Positions 54,935 through 63,876 of a DNA stretch of 64,000 bases are shown here, piece after piece. Origin of the DNA: Paraktedonobacter carboxidivorans. GTDB lineage: Bacteria; Chloroflexota; Ktedonobacteria; Ktedonobacterales; Ktedonobacteraceae. The translations under genes and the position numbers were made by a program. How positions within the stretch are numbered: the first letter of the stretch is position 1; every line of letters starts with the position of its first letter. The DNA lies in NCBI GenBank assembly GCA_041156125.1, contig JBEVTI010000007.1, forward strand, positions 123,500 through 187,499, read 5' to 3'. Under the pieces are notes generated by a model, which saw nothing but the letters and a program-made list of their open reading frames with translations, searched no databases and was not told where the DNA came from.

Positions 54935-55133
54935 GAGATTTTACGAGGACACCTCGTGCTCCGGCCTGGGGACGCAGTCCCCCGGCACCCCCTGCAAAAG
55001 GCAGTTCTTACGAGGACACCTCGTGCTCCAGCCTGGGGACGCAGTCCCCCGGCACCCCCTGCAAAAGGCAGTTCTTACGAGGACACCTCGTGCTCCGGCC
55101 TGGGGACGCAGTCCCACAGCACCTCCTGCTGAA
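54935..55133 (+). repeat. 67-bp tandem repeat, three copies
   Basis: Units begin ACGAGGACACCTCGT at 54943, 55010 and 55077, exactly 67 bp apart; the third is incomplete. Each contains the hairpin ACGAGG-acA-CCTCGT and CTGGGGACGCAGTCCCCC. Copies differ in only a few bases. It lies 240-430 bp upstream of the GH18 gene. Confidence 0.85.
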
Positions 55134-55182
55134 TAAGTTGTGACAAAAAACCTCCATTAGCGTGTATAGTGGTCTAGATGTC

Positions 55183-55211
55183 TTGACATATAGCGTGGGA
55201 AACGTTACAGT
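55183..55211 (+). promoter_or_regulatory. promoter of the GH18 gene
   Basis: TTGACA (55183-55188), 17-bp spacer, TACAGT (55206-55211). Leader about 155 nt. Confidence 0.6.
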
Positions 55212-55372
55212 TAAGACATGAAAATCCCGTGGGGATGAAACGTGTATCAAATGACGGGCGCCTGGATGCGTTTGTTGTGATACGCAGGAGACGTGGGATT
55301 ATAGCATGGCAATGCAGATCAGGCAGGACGCAAGTCTTATCCTGAGCAGAGTATTTCAAGGAGGAAAGCTAA

Positions 55373-56887
55373 ATGAAATTTTCGCGCAGGCTTCTCTCGC
55401 TCATGGTAGCCAGTGGGCTGGTCTTCACCAGTCTGGTAGTGGCGATAGCGGTATTCGCGGGTAACATTGGTAGCGCGCATGCTGCCTCTACGTTTCCCGC
55501 TGAGTATTTCGCGCCATACGATGACATCACAATTGGTGCTTCACTACAATCGGTCACCCGGACGACAGGACAAAAATACTATACGCTCGCGTTTATTAGC
55601 GGCAACGGTTGCAATGCCGCCTGGGCTGGAACGATTCTACTGAGTCAGACTGGCACTTATTTACCAAACCTGGACAGCGATATCAGCTATATTCGCGGCC
55701 AGGGGGGAGATGTGATTATCTCCTTTGGCGGCGCGGCTGGTCAGGAACTTGCGCAGACCTGTGGTAGCGCCAGCAGCTTGCAGGCCCAATATCAGGCTGT
55801 TGTGACCAAATATAGCGCGCGCCACCTGGACTTTGATATCGAGGGCGGCGAACAGGGCGATGCGACTACCTATGATCGACGCAATATTGCGTTGGCGGCT
55901 TTGCAGACAGCAAATCCGGGCCTGACCATCTCTTTCACCCTGCCATCGGCGACCACCGGCCTGCTCAGTGATAGTCTGGGTCTGTTAAATAACGCTGTCT
56001 CCCATGGGGTGAATTTCAATGTGGTCAATTTGATGACCATGGACTACGGCGGGGCAGATAGCCAGATGGGCCAGGAGGCCATCAACGCGGCTAACGGCCT
56101 GCATTCCGAACTGCAAAACATCTTCCCCTTAAAGTCCTCCAGCCAGTTGTGGGCGATGGTCGGCATCACGCCGATGATTGGTCAGAATGACTCGCCGGGC
56201 GAGGTCTTTAGCCTGAGCAATGCCTCGCTGGTGCTCTCTTTCGCGCAGATGAATAAGATCGGCGAACTCTCTTTCTGGGAGGTGCCGCGCGACAATGGCA
56301 ATTGCGCAGGTTCTACAACGGCCTCCGATAGCTGTAGCGGCGTGTCACAGGGCGCGTACCAGTTTACTAATCTCTGGAAACCCTTTAGCACTGATACCAG
56401 CGGCAGTACTCCTACGAACACGCCCACTGTACTGCCCAGCACGCTGACACCAACTCCCACAAAGGGTACGACGCCGATTGTAACCCCGACCTCCACGCCC
56501 ACAGGTGGCAATCTGGTGAACAATCCTGGTTTCGAGACTGGTAGTCTAACTGGCTGGACCTGTAACGCGGGTGATGCTGTGGTGAGCAGCCCGGTCCACA
56601 GTGGTTCGCGCGCTTTGCAGGTGACGCCAGGCAGTTCAACTACTGGCGAGTGCGACCAAACGATCGCGGTTCAGGCTAACCATACGTATACGCTGAGCGC
56701 TTACGTCAATGGTCCCTACGCCTACATCGGCATCGTCAATGGCGCGAGCAATTGGACGAGCAGCAGCAGCTATACAAAGCTGAGCGTCACATTTACGACG
56801 ACCGCAGCGCAGACCAGCATAACCATCTACATCCATGGTTGGTACGCGCAGGCCAATGTCTATGCTGACGATTTCGCGCTAAACTAA
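55373..56887 (+). CDS. secreted GH18 chitinase-like enzyme
   Basis: 504 aa, AGGAGG before ATG. Sec signal peptide (about 1-37, cut after SAHA). The GH18 barrel carries the DxxDxDxE signature as L-D153-F-D155-I-E157. A Thr/Pro linker (about 345-380) joins it to a C-terminal carbohydrate-binding-like module (NNPGFETGSLTGW... ). It should bind and cleave chitin or related N-acetylglucosamine polymers outside the cell. The same kind of module ends the convergent S53 protease next door. Confidence 0.88.
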   Translation: MKFSRRLLSLMVASGLVFTSLVVAIAVFAGNIGSAHAASTFPAEYFAPYDDITIGASLQSVTRTTGQKYYTLAFISGNGCNAAWAGTILLSQTGTYLPNLDSDISYIRGQGGDVIISFGGAAGQELAQTCGSASSLQAQYQAVVTKYSARHLDFDIEGGEQGDATTYDRRNIALAALQTANPGLTISFTLPSATTGLLSDSLGLLNNAVSHGVNFNVVNLMTMDYGGADSQMGQEAINAANGLHSELQNIFPLKSSSQLWAMVGITPMIGQNDSPGEVFSLSNASLVLSFAQMNKIGELSFWEVPRDNGNCAGSTTASDSCSGVSQGAYQFTNLWKPFSTDTSGSTPTNTPTVLPSTLTPTPTKGTTPIVTPTSTPTGGNLVNNPGFETGSLTGWTCNAGDAVVSSPVHSGSRALQVTPGSSTTGECDQTIAVQANHTYTLSAYVNGPYAYIGIVNGASNWTSSSSYTKLSVTFTTTAAQTSITIYIHGWYAQANVYADDFALN

Positions 56888-56938
56888 AGATCCCATCCAG
56901 CGGCAACAGGCAGCAAGGAAGCGCAAACCAGCAGGGAC

Positions 56939-56989
56939 GCACAGAGCAGCCGGCAGAATGGCGTAGGCCACCTGCCGGCTGCTCTGTGC
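56939..56989. terminator. bidirectional hairpin between GH18 and S53 genes
   Basis: 18-bp exact arms GCACAGAGCAGCCGGCAG and its complement with a 15-nt middle; no strong U-tract. Lies between convergent stops. Confidence 0.65.
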
Positions 56990-57007
56990 TAACGTACAGC
57001 TACAAGC

Positions 57008-59365
57008 TTATAACGCGACCAGGCTGATATCATCGACGAAGAAAGAGCTGCTCAGGAAAAGATTCGCTTTGGTAGTGCCAGTGAAGAGCAGAGAGACCTG
57101 CTGACCCTGGTAAGCTGACAGCAAAGAGGTCAGGTCGAAGGTTTGCTGCTGCCAACCATTAGTGGCATTGGTATTACAGGAGTGCTGCAGAGTGTGAATA
57201 GATTGACCAGAAGCACTCTGCACAAGTACGGTAAAAGTATCCAGACATTGCTGGCTGATCTCCATAGTCTCGGAAAACCACCAGTAAGAGAGGCGCAGAG
57301 CGGTATACGTTCTGGGAACGGTAAAGGTCTGCGCGATGCGATCTTTGCAGCCTGTATAGCCGCACAGATAAGCGCTGGACTGACCGGCATGCGGATTAAG
57401 CGTGGAGATCAGTTCATAACCACCGTTCGACGTTTCCTGCCAGGGGCTGGTGCCCTTCTCAAAGCCGCCATTTTTGATCAGCGAAGTTGAGGGCGAGGGC
57501 GTCGGCGTCGTAGGCGGTGGCACAACAGGTGTAGGCGTGACGGTCGGACCTCCAGGTGTTGGCGTCGGCGTCGGATTGCCACCGCCACCGCCGCTGGAGA
57601 GCGCGGCCAGATCTTTGGCCAGGGCCGTGACATTGGGTGAGCCGATGCCCGAAGCCATGTCGTAGCCAGCGGTCGCCGGATAAAAGAGATTGTTGCCAGA
57701 GCTTACGTCGTGGAAGGCCGGTGTGGCCTGCTGCGAGTTATAAACAGCGTAGAGCGCAGGGTTGGCGGTACCAAAGCGCGAGAGATTCTGACTTTGCAGG
57801 TACTGATTGATCAGGGCGCTGCTACCTGCCCAGAAGGGCGCAGCCGCGCTCGTGCCGCCGACGACAATCCAGCCGCTTGGCGAGCAGCCTGCGGCACTGA
57901 CAGTGCAATAGACGGCATAGCCGCTATTCGGATCGGCATCCGCCGAAATATCGGGCACCTGGCGACAGTATTGGCCAGAGGGCGCGTTACAGGGCTGGCC
58001 GCTGCTATAGCTGCTGATTACACCCGCGCCAGTCTGCCAACTGGGTAGCATAAAGGTATTGCTGATGCCGCCGCCGCCGCCATCCCCTTTGGGACCACGC
58101 CCGGTATTGGTCGTATCAGACCAGACGGACTCCGAGCCATAGCTATTATTCGCGCCTAATTGCAGGTTTGTACCACCCACGCCGGTCACATAAGGATCGT
58201 CAGCAGGTGAGTCCACGCCCAGATTGGTATCGCCACAATCATATGCGCCCGCGTCTCCCGCGGCAGCAAAGATAGAAATACCCTGCGCGGCTGCCTGCTT
58301 ATAAATGTTATCGAGAGTCAGCAATTCAGCTGAGCCTGTGCTACTTTCACAGAGTCCCCAGCTCGTGCTGATCACCTGCGCCCGATTGTCGGTGACAATC
58401 TTATTATAGGTATCATTTAGCCCTTGCGTAGTATTCGGGCCTTCGTAGATCAATTGCGTGGCTTTGGGTGCAATCGCTCCCACCACCTCAATATCCAGTT
58501 CTACTTCAATCGCACCCTGTCCGGCGGAACCACTTGAGCCATCGACCAGCACATTACTAATGGCAGGCGTGCCCAGATTATAGTTCTGAAAGTATTGCTG
58601 AATATCAGCCTTTTGATAGCCATCCAGTTCAAAAATCGCCACAGTCTGATTCTGTCCCTGCAAGCCAGCGCTATTCAGAGAAGCGCTATTATAGGCAGTG
58701 GAAAGCTCGGTAGGACCATAGCCGGAGGCGGAGGCCTGTGGACTGTGCGCCCGCTGACCTCCTGCAGGCGCGTTGTGAGTAAGCGGTTGATAGTACACGC
58801 TATTGTCCAGTCCGCCGATTGAGCTAATCAAGGCTTGCAGGGCGGCGGGCACGCTGGGGGGCTGAGCATTGGCATAGAAAGTTCGATTGCCATACTGATA
58901 TGTATTGATTTGCACCTGAAAAGCCTGCTGAACTTGCGCCACCGTGCTGGTGGCATCGATCAGCAAATGGTTAGAGGCGATGCTCTGCACAGTCATACCC
59001 TGCGACTGCAAGAACGAGACCACCAGTTGCACCTGGTCGGAGGTTGGTGCATAGAGCTGACTAAATTCAGCTGGCGTAAGATAATGATGGTACCGGGGTG
59101 AGCCGGGAGTGTAGATCGCTTGTAGCGCCTGATTCAGGCCAGCGGAATCATTTGGGCGCAAGCCAATCGAAAGAGCGAGCTGCTGATTAAGATCGGCAGC
59201 CTGTAAAAAATGGGCGTGCTGGATCAGAGGAACATTCTGGCCAGTAAGAGTCATACGCGCATCCTGTTGGGCGCGCGCAACCATGCTCACCGCGATCAAA
59301 CTGCCCGCGACCAGCACCGCGGCCACAGCCAGAAAGATGATATTTCGTACGAGGTGACGTCGCAT
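57008..59365 (-). CDS. secreted S53 (sedolisin) peptidase
   Basis: 785 aa from ATG 59365 (GGAGAAG 7-8 nt upstream). An N-terminal TM/signal segment (about 7-30) is followed by a pro-kumamolisin activation domain (PGSPRYHHYLTPAEFSQLYAPT) and the S53 catalytic domain: Glu/Asp pair in AIEVELDIE, Asp in the SWG region, and the Ser in VGGTSAAAPFWAG. A Gly/Pro/Thr linker leads to a C-terminal carbohydrate-binding-like module (NGGFEKGTSPWQ). S53 enzymes are acid-active endopeptidases. Several Cys in the catalytic domain could form disulfides. Confidence 0.92.
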   Translation of the reverse strand: MRRHLVRNIIFLAVAAVLVAGSLIAVSMVARAQQDARMTLTGQNVPLIQHAHFLQAADLNQQLALSIGLRPNDSAGLNQALQAIYTPGSPRYHHYLTPAEFSQLYAPTSDQVQLVVSFLQSQGMTVQSIASNHLLIDATSTVAQVQQAFQVQINTYQYGNRTFYANAQPPSVPAALQALISSIGGLDNSVYYQPLTHNAPAGGQRAHSPQASASGYGPTELSTAYNSASLNSAGLQGQNQTVAIFELDGYQKADIQQYFQNYNLGTPAISNVLVDGSSGSAGQGAIEVELDIEVVGAIAPKATQLIYEGPNTTQGLNDTYNKIVTDNRAQVISTSWGLCESSTGSAELLTLDNIYKQAAAQGISIFAAAGDAGAYDCGDTNLGVDSPADDPYVTGVGGTNLQLGANNSYGSESVWSDTTNTGRGPKGDGGGGGISNTFMLPSWQTGAGVISSYSSGQPCNAPSGQYCRQVPDISADADPNSGYAVYCTVSAAGCSPSGWIVVGGTSAAAPFWAGSSALINQYLQSQNLSRFGTANPALYAVYNSQQATPAFHDVSSGNNLFYPATAGYDMASGIGSPNVTALAKDLAALSSGGGGGNPTPTPTPGGPTVTPTPVVPPPTTPTPSPSTSLIKNGGFEKGTSPWQETSNGGYELISTLNPHAGQSSAYLCGYTGCKDRIAQTFTVPRTYTALRLSYWWFSETMEISQQCLDTFTVLVQSASGQSIHTLQHSCNTNATNGWQQQTFDLTSLLSAYQGQQVSLLFTGTTKANLFLSSSFFVDDISLVAL

Positions 59366-59540
59366 AACAACACTTCTCCAAACTGCACAAGAGCGAAGGC
59401 ATGTTCGCAGTTGCGTACACATCGAGATCCGTCAGATACTTTCTGAAACCTCGATCAAATAAACGGGAGCATGGCCAGGTTTGTTGGATTTTGCGCAGAT
59501 CTCTCTCTATCCTGGTAGCAGAGATTTTAGCCAGTAAGCT

Positions 59541-59582
59541 GAGAACAAAAAAGCAGCCTGGGCAAATTTGCTCAGGCTGCTT
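59541..59582 (-). terminator. rho-independent terminator of the kinase gene
   Basis: Arms AGCAGCCTGGGCAAA / TTTGCTCAGGCTGCT (59552-59581), one G:T pair. On the minus strand a TTTTTTGTTCT run follows, so this is one of the few canonical intrinsic terminators in the window. Confidence 0.85.
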
Positions 59583-59604
59583 GCAGGATGGTTATGAGGA
59601 GGGT

Positions 59605-61473
59605 TCAAGGTTGCGTAGTAGAAGTTGGGCCTGGCGTCGTTCCTGGAGTGACGCTTGGAGTTGTCGCGGGAGTCGTGCCTGCGGTTGCTGTTGCCGTTGC
59701 CGTTGGGTTTGGCGACGGAGATGGACTTGATGCAGGTGACGGACTCGGCGTGGCGGTCGGAGTACCGTTGACATAGTTGACCACATAAATTGTCACCGTT
59801 GAGCCAGCTTTCACAGTAGTACCACTGGTGGGATTGACACGCTTCACAGTGTTAGGTTGCGCAGAACTACTCTGGCCATCGGACTTAATGGTATATCTCA
59901 GGCCCGCAGTCTGGAGTAATTGCTCAACCGTAGCTAGCGGTTGAGTAACCAGATTAGGAGGTACCTGCACGTTTTGCGTGGCTACTCCCATCTGCACATC
60001 AATAGTCTGGCCTTTGGTCATGGATTGATTAGCCTGTGGATTCTGGGATTGGACTGCGCCAAGCTCGCTGTTATCGTTGGAATGCAGGCGAAAGCCAGCA
60101 GTACTGGCAGCCAGTTGCGCCTGCACCCAGGAGTCACCAACCAGATTAGGGACTATGCCCATCTGGGTGGATACGGTGGGCACAGCTCCATTGACGCCAG
60201 GCAGATTAATAAAGCCGAGAGAGGCAGCCAGGTAGACGCTAAAGCCAAGTAATAAGAGGCAAGCGATAAGGATGAGTACGACAATCACTGTGGCAATGCG
60301 CCCGCCGACTACATTCTGCTGAGTGCCAGCGCGAAATGGGCGGGTTGACCCGGTATCGGGAATCTGCTGGAAAGCGCCAGGTACGTACGCCTGTTGTCCG
60401 CCTGAAACCTGGCGATCGAATTGAGAAGAGTGGCCAGGGGGTGGGCTGGCATTTGAGAAACCGGGCGTAAGCGTGGGGGCATCAGCTAGCCCGCGCATGG
60501 GTGAAGAGGCTTGCTGCACCGGAACTGGCGGGGGCGCGGCATTGGTACGCCCACTCGCGCCAGGGCGGGCAGGGATATTACCAAACGTGATCGGAGCCGG
60601 GGGTGGACCCTGCACCAGAAACTGGTTAGTACCCAACTCGCTCGCGTCTGCCTCGCCCAGGCCCTCCAACGCGCGTGCCAGTTGCGAACCGTCGCGGAAA
60701 CGCATCTCCGGGATCTTCTCCAGGCAGCGCAGAATAATCTCTTCCAGTGCCGGAGGAATGCCTGGATTAAGCTCGCTGGGCGGCACTGGTATGTCCTGAA
60801 TATGCTGCATAGCCACCGCCACTGGCGTATCGCCATCGAAAGGTGTGCGGCCTGTCAGCATCTCATACATCACAATGCCCAGCGCGTACACATCGGCAGA
60901 GGGGCTGACGATTTCGCCCTGTGCCTGTTCGGGAGCATAGTATTGCACGGTACCCAGCGTCATGCCCGTCGTCGTCAGACGCTCGGCGTTGATATCTTTA
61001 TATACACTGGCAATACCAAAGTCGGTCAATTTGATCGAGCCGCCTTTGCCAACCAGGATATTCTGTGGTTTTACATCACGATGCACAATACTGCGCCGAT
61101 GAGCCGCGCTCAAACCAAGAGCAACATCGTGCGCGATAATGATCGCACGGTCGATATCCAGCACACCGCGTGAACGCAAATAACGGCGTAGATCTGTGCC
61201 TTCGACCAACTCCATAACAATAAAATAGTTTCCATCGGTCTGCCCATAATCGTAGACCTGCACAATATTGGGGTGCTGCAAGGCCGACGCAGCCTTCGCT
61301 TCGCGCTGGAAGCGAGTGACAAACTTGGGGTCTGTGCTATAAACCTCGCGCAGCACTTTAATTGCGACGGTGCGATCCATGCGAGTATCACGACCACGAT
61401 ATATAGTGGCCATACCACCCCGACCTATGGGTTCTCTTAACTCGTATCGCTCTCCCAGAACTTCGATTTGCAT
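59605..61473 (-). CDS. Ser/Thr protein kinase with PASTA domains
   Basis: 622 aa (ATG 61473; a TTG four codons upstream is also possible because the GGAGAG site is only 2 nt from the ATG). Kinase domain 1-275: IGRGGMATIYRGRD, VAIKVL, HRDVKPQN, DFGIASVYK, and APEQAQGE. A Pro-rich linker, one TM helix (about 405-430) and two PASTA domains (about 435-570) follow, ending in a Ser/Pro/Thr tail. PASTA domains bind muropeptides outside, so it links wall state to phosphorylation. The FHA proteins at 3648 and 33960 are natural candidates as targets. Confidence 0.95.
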   Translation of the reverse strand: MQIEVLGERYELREPIGRGGMATIYRGRDTRMDRTVAIKVLREVYSTDPKFVTRFQREAKAASALQHPNIVQVYDYGQTDGNYFIVMELVEGTDLRRYLRSRGVLDIDRAIIIAHDVALGLSAAHRRSIVHRDVKPQNILVGKGGSIKLTDFGIASVYKDINAERLTTTGMTLGTVQYYAPEQAQGEIVSPSADVYALGIVMYEMLTGRTPFDGDTPVAVAMQHIQDIPVPPSELNPGIPPALEEIILRCLEKIPEMRFRDGSQLARALEGLGEADASELGTNQFLVQGPPPAPITFGNIPARPGASGRTNAAPPPVPVQQASSPMRGLADAPTLTPGFSNASPPPGHSSQFDRQVSGGQQAYVPGAFQQIPDTGSTRPFRAGTQQNVVGGRIATVIVVLILIACLLLLGFSVYLAASLGFINLPGVNGAVPTVSTQMGIVPNLVGDSWVQAQLAASTAGFRLHSNDNSELGAVQSQNPQANQSMTKGQTIDVQMGVATQNVQVPPNLVTQPLATVEQLLQTAGLRYTIKSDGQSSSAQPNTVKRVNPTSGTTVKAGSTVTIYVVNYVNGTPTATPSPSPASSPSPSPNPTATATATAGTTPATTPSVTPGTTPGPTSTTQP

Positions 61474-61645
61474 AGCTCTCCGCAATGTGTGAACTATCTC
61501 AACAGGAACTATCGCAGGGGTAAGAGGCGACTGGAATACCAGCCTACAACACCGCCTTACAGAAACGCACTACTTGCCCGCGCGCCGCTATTGTAACTCA
61601 TTTTGTTTCTTAATGGAACTCTTTGTTCCACCAAGAGCTGCGACT

Positions 61646-63646
61646 TCAAGAAATCACGCCCAAAACGCGTTGATCACCAAGTCGCCGGGTAATCCGCCGT
61701 TCATCCAGGTGTTCGAGCAGAGGCAATACATACTTGCGCGTCGTACCCAGCAAATCTCGCGCCTCAGCGGCTGTCATCGTCTTGTGTTCGCGTAGATAGG
61801 CAATGACGCGCTCCACCATTTCGTCATATGTTTCACGCAGGAAAAACACCGGGTCCACTGCATTGCCTAGTTTGACCAGAGTCCCCTGCTCAACCAGGGC
61901 TCCTAAAACCTCGGCACCCACTTCCGCCTCAACTTCCGCGCGTCCCGGCGGGGTGGAGGAATGTATATGAAACGCTTGTAGGAGGCGCTCTATCTGGCGC
62001 TGCTGCTGCTCGGTAAAGGTCGGTTGAAAAGCGGGCAGACGAATCAAGCCCCCTGGCGCACCTGTGATTTTGCCTCCTGCCGCGACCTCAGCCAGAACAC
62101 CCTCCGCCTGTAAAGCAAGAAAAATATCCACTGCTATGCGCGGAGCCAGGCCCAGGCGATTTCGCCATTCTTCTTTTGAAAGACCGCCACGTAACGGGTA
62201 CTGGCGATGCTGCTCACCTAACAAATAGAGTGTTTCGTCGCGGAGTGCCTCCCAGACAGTTTGAGCAAACCACCACCCGCCTACTTTACGCACTCTTCCC
62301 TCTTTTATCAACGTCTCCAGTGCCCACAATGTCACATCATGGGACAAATTACTCTGTCTGGCGATCTCCGTCAGCTCATACCCTGCCAGGCTATGCACCC
62401 CCACTCTCCCGCTTCCAGACTGGCGATACTCTACTTTAGTAGACGCTGTTTCTCCCCGTTTTAATGCTCTCAATTCTCGCCGCCGATCAAGCGCAGCCAG
62501 CACCAGTTCATCGGGCGCGCCTTGCTCTAATGTTCGCAAGGCCACCAGCAAATCTGGCTGAAAGCGCTTGTGATAGCGCGGATGAGCATCGATGACCTCA
62601 CCACCGCCAATAGTGGCACTGGGCGAAGGGATACGCAGAATAAAACGATCGCGCCTGGTCAGGACCGCTGGTCGGTTGAGGCGCAACTGCACCCACGCCT
62701 CCTGCCCTGGTTCCAGACTTGCAACGTCCAGTAGACGTACACGCGCCGCTACCTCCTGAGAGCCGCTATAGAACTCTACCTGCGTATTATGCGCCAGCGC
62801 GCGCGCTGCTTCGCCTAGTAGCCGCACACGCGCGTCAAGTAGAAGGGTAGGCTGCAACTGATCAGGCAATGTAAGAACATCTCCACGCTGCAAATCACTG
62901 CGGGCCACGCCGGTCAGGTTAACCGCTACCCGGCTGCCAGGATGGGCTACCTCGACCTGCTGACGATGGGTTTGTAACGCGCGAATACGCGTCTTGAGAC
63001 CACGTGGCAGCAACTCTATCTCCTGGCCGGGGCGCAATACTCCGTCGAGCAACGTGCCAGTAACTACAGTGCCAAAGCCTGGCATACTAAACACCCGGTC
63101 GATGGGCAGACGCGGACGCGCGATATCCTGGCGCTCCTCGGCTTCATCGAGTACGTGCTCTAACTCGGCCAGCAAAGCAGGCAAACCCTGACGCGTGTAG
63201 GCGGAAACCGCCAGAATCGGCGCGCCAGCCAGCGTGGTTGTCTGTAATAACTCGGCCACCTCCTCGCGCACCAGTTCCAACCACTCATAATCAACCAGAT
63301 CGGCCTTGGTCAAGACAACGATACCACGCCCGACCCGCAAGAGATCCAGAATTGCCAGGTGCTCGCGTGTCTGGGGCATCACGCCTTCATCTGCTGCCAC
63401 CACCAGCAAGGCCGCGTCAATTCCTCCCACACCCGCCAGCATATTCTTAATAAAGCCCTCGTGGCCAGGGACATCAACGATGCTCACCTCGCGCCCATTG
63501 GGCAGAGTCAACCAGGCAAAACCCAGGTCAATCGTCATGCCCCTGGCCTTCTCTTCCGCCAAACGATCGGGATCAATACCTGTCAATGCCTCAACTAGCG
63601 TTGACTTGCCGTGGTCAATATGCCCGGCAGTTCCAATACAGCTCAT
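61646..63646 (-). CDS. selB: Selenocysteine-specific elongation factor SelB
   Basis: 666 aa, GAGG 4-5 nt before ATG. G domain with GTAGHIDHGKSTLV, DVPGHEGFIKNM and TKADL; it lacks EF-Tu-like ends and instead has C-terminal winged-helix domains (from about 390) that bind the SECIS RNA hairpin. It delivers Sec-tRNA to UGA codons. Its presence implies the organism makes selenoproteins; selA, selC and selD are not in the window. Confidence 0.95.
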   Translation of the reverse strand: MSCIGTAGHIDHGKSTLVEALTGIDPDRLAEEKARGMTIDLGFAWLTLPNGREVSIVDVPGHEGFIKNMLAGVGGIDAALLVVAADEGVMPQTREHLAILDLLRVGRGIVVLTKADLVDYEWLELVREEVAELLQTTTLAGAPILAVSAYTRQGLPALLAELEHVLDEAEERQDIARPRLPIDRVFSMPGFGTVVTGTLLDGVLRPGQEIELLPRGLKTRIRALQTHRQQVEVAHPGSRVAVNLTGVARSDLQRGDVLTLPDQLQPTLLLDARVRLLGEAARALAHNTQVEFYSGSQEVAARVRLLDVASLEPGQEAWVQLRLNRPAVLTRRDRFILRIPSPSATIGGGEVIDAHPRYHKRFQPDLLVALRTLEQGAPDELVLAALDRRRELRALKRGETASTKVEYRQSGSGRVGVHSLAGYELTEIARQSNLSHDVTLWALETLIKEGRVRKVGGWWFAQTVWEALRDETLYLLGEQHRQYPLRGGLSKEEWRNRLGLAPRIAVDIFLALQAEGVLAEVAAGGKITGAPGGLIRLPAFQPTFTEQQQRQIERLLQAFHIHSSTPPGRAEVEAEVGAEVLGALVEQGTLVKLGNAVDPVFFLRETYDEMVERVIAYLREHKTMTAAEARDLLGTTRKYVLPLLEHLDERRITRRLGDQRVLGVIS

Positions 63647-63876
63647 AAGCCTCTAAGATTACTTCCTTTTTCGCTGAGGAAGGAGAAATTTCCATGATCT
63701 TCCCCTGAAGAAGGGCAGGACTAGTATAACACGCCAGGTGGCCTCTAGAAAAGTATGTACTTGCCCTCCCCACAGAGTGACTCTGCTGACGAATGACACT
63801 CGCCACTCGATTGTTCCCCGCCCACCCACCTGCATCTCACTTCTGCTCCACTCTCTCATAAGAAAAAAATTGACCA
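63647..63876. promoter_or_regulatory. upstream region of selB
   Basis: On the minus strand GTGTTATACT (63723-63732) is an extended -10; its -35 is weak. No gene is seen to its right before the repeat element. Confidence 0.45.

Noticed and set aside
54935..55133. CRISPR array
   Set aside because: Repeats are contiguous 67-bp units without variable spacers, and no cas genes are present.
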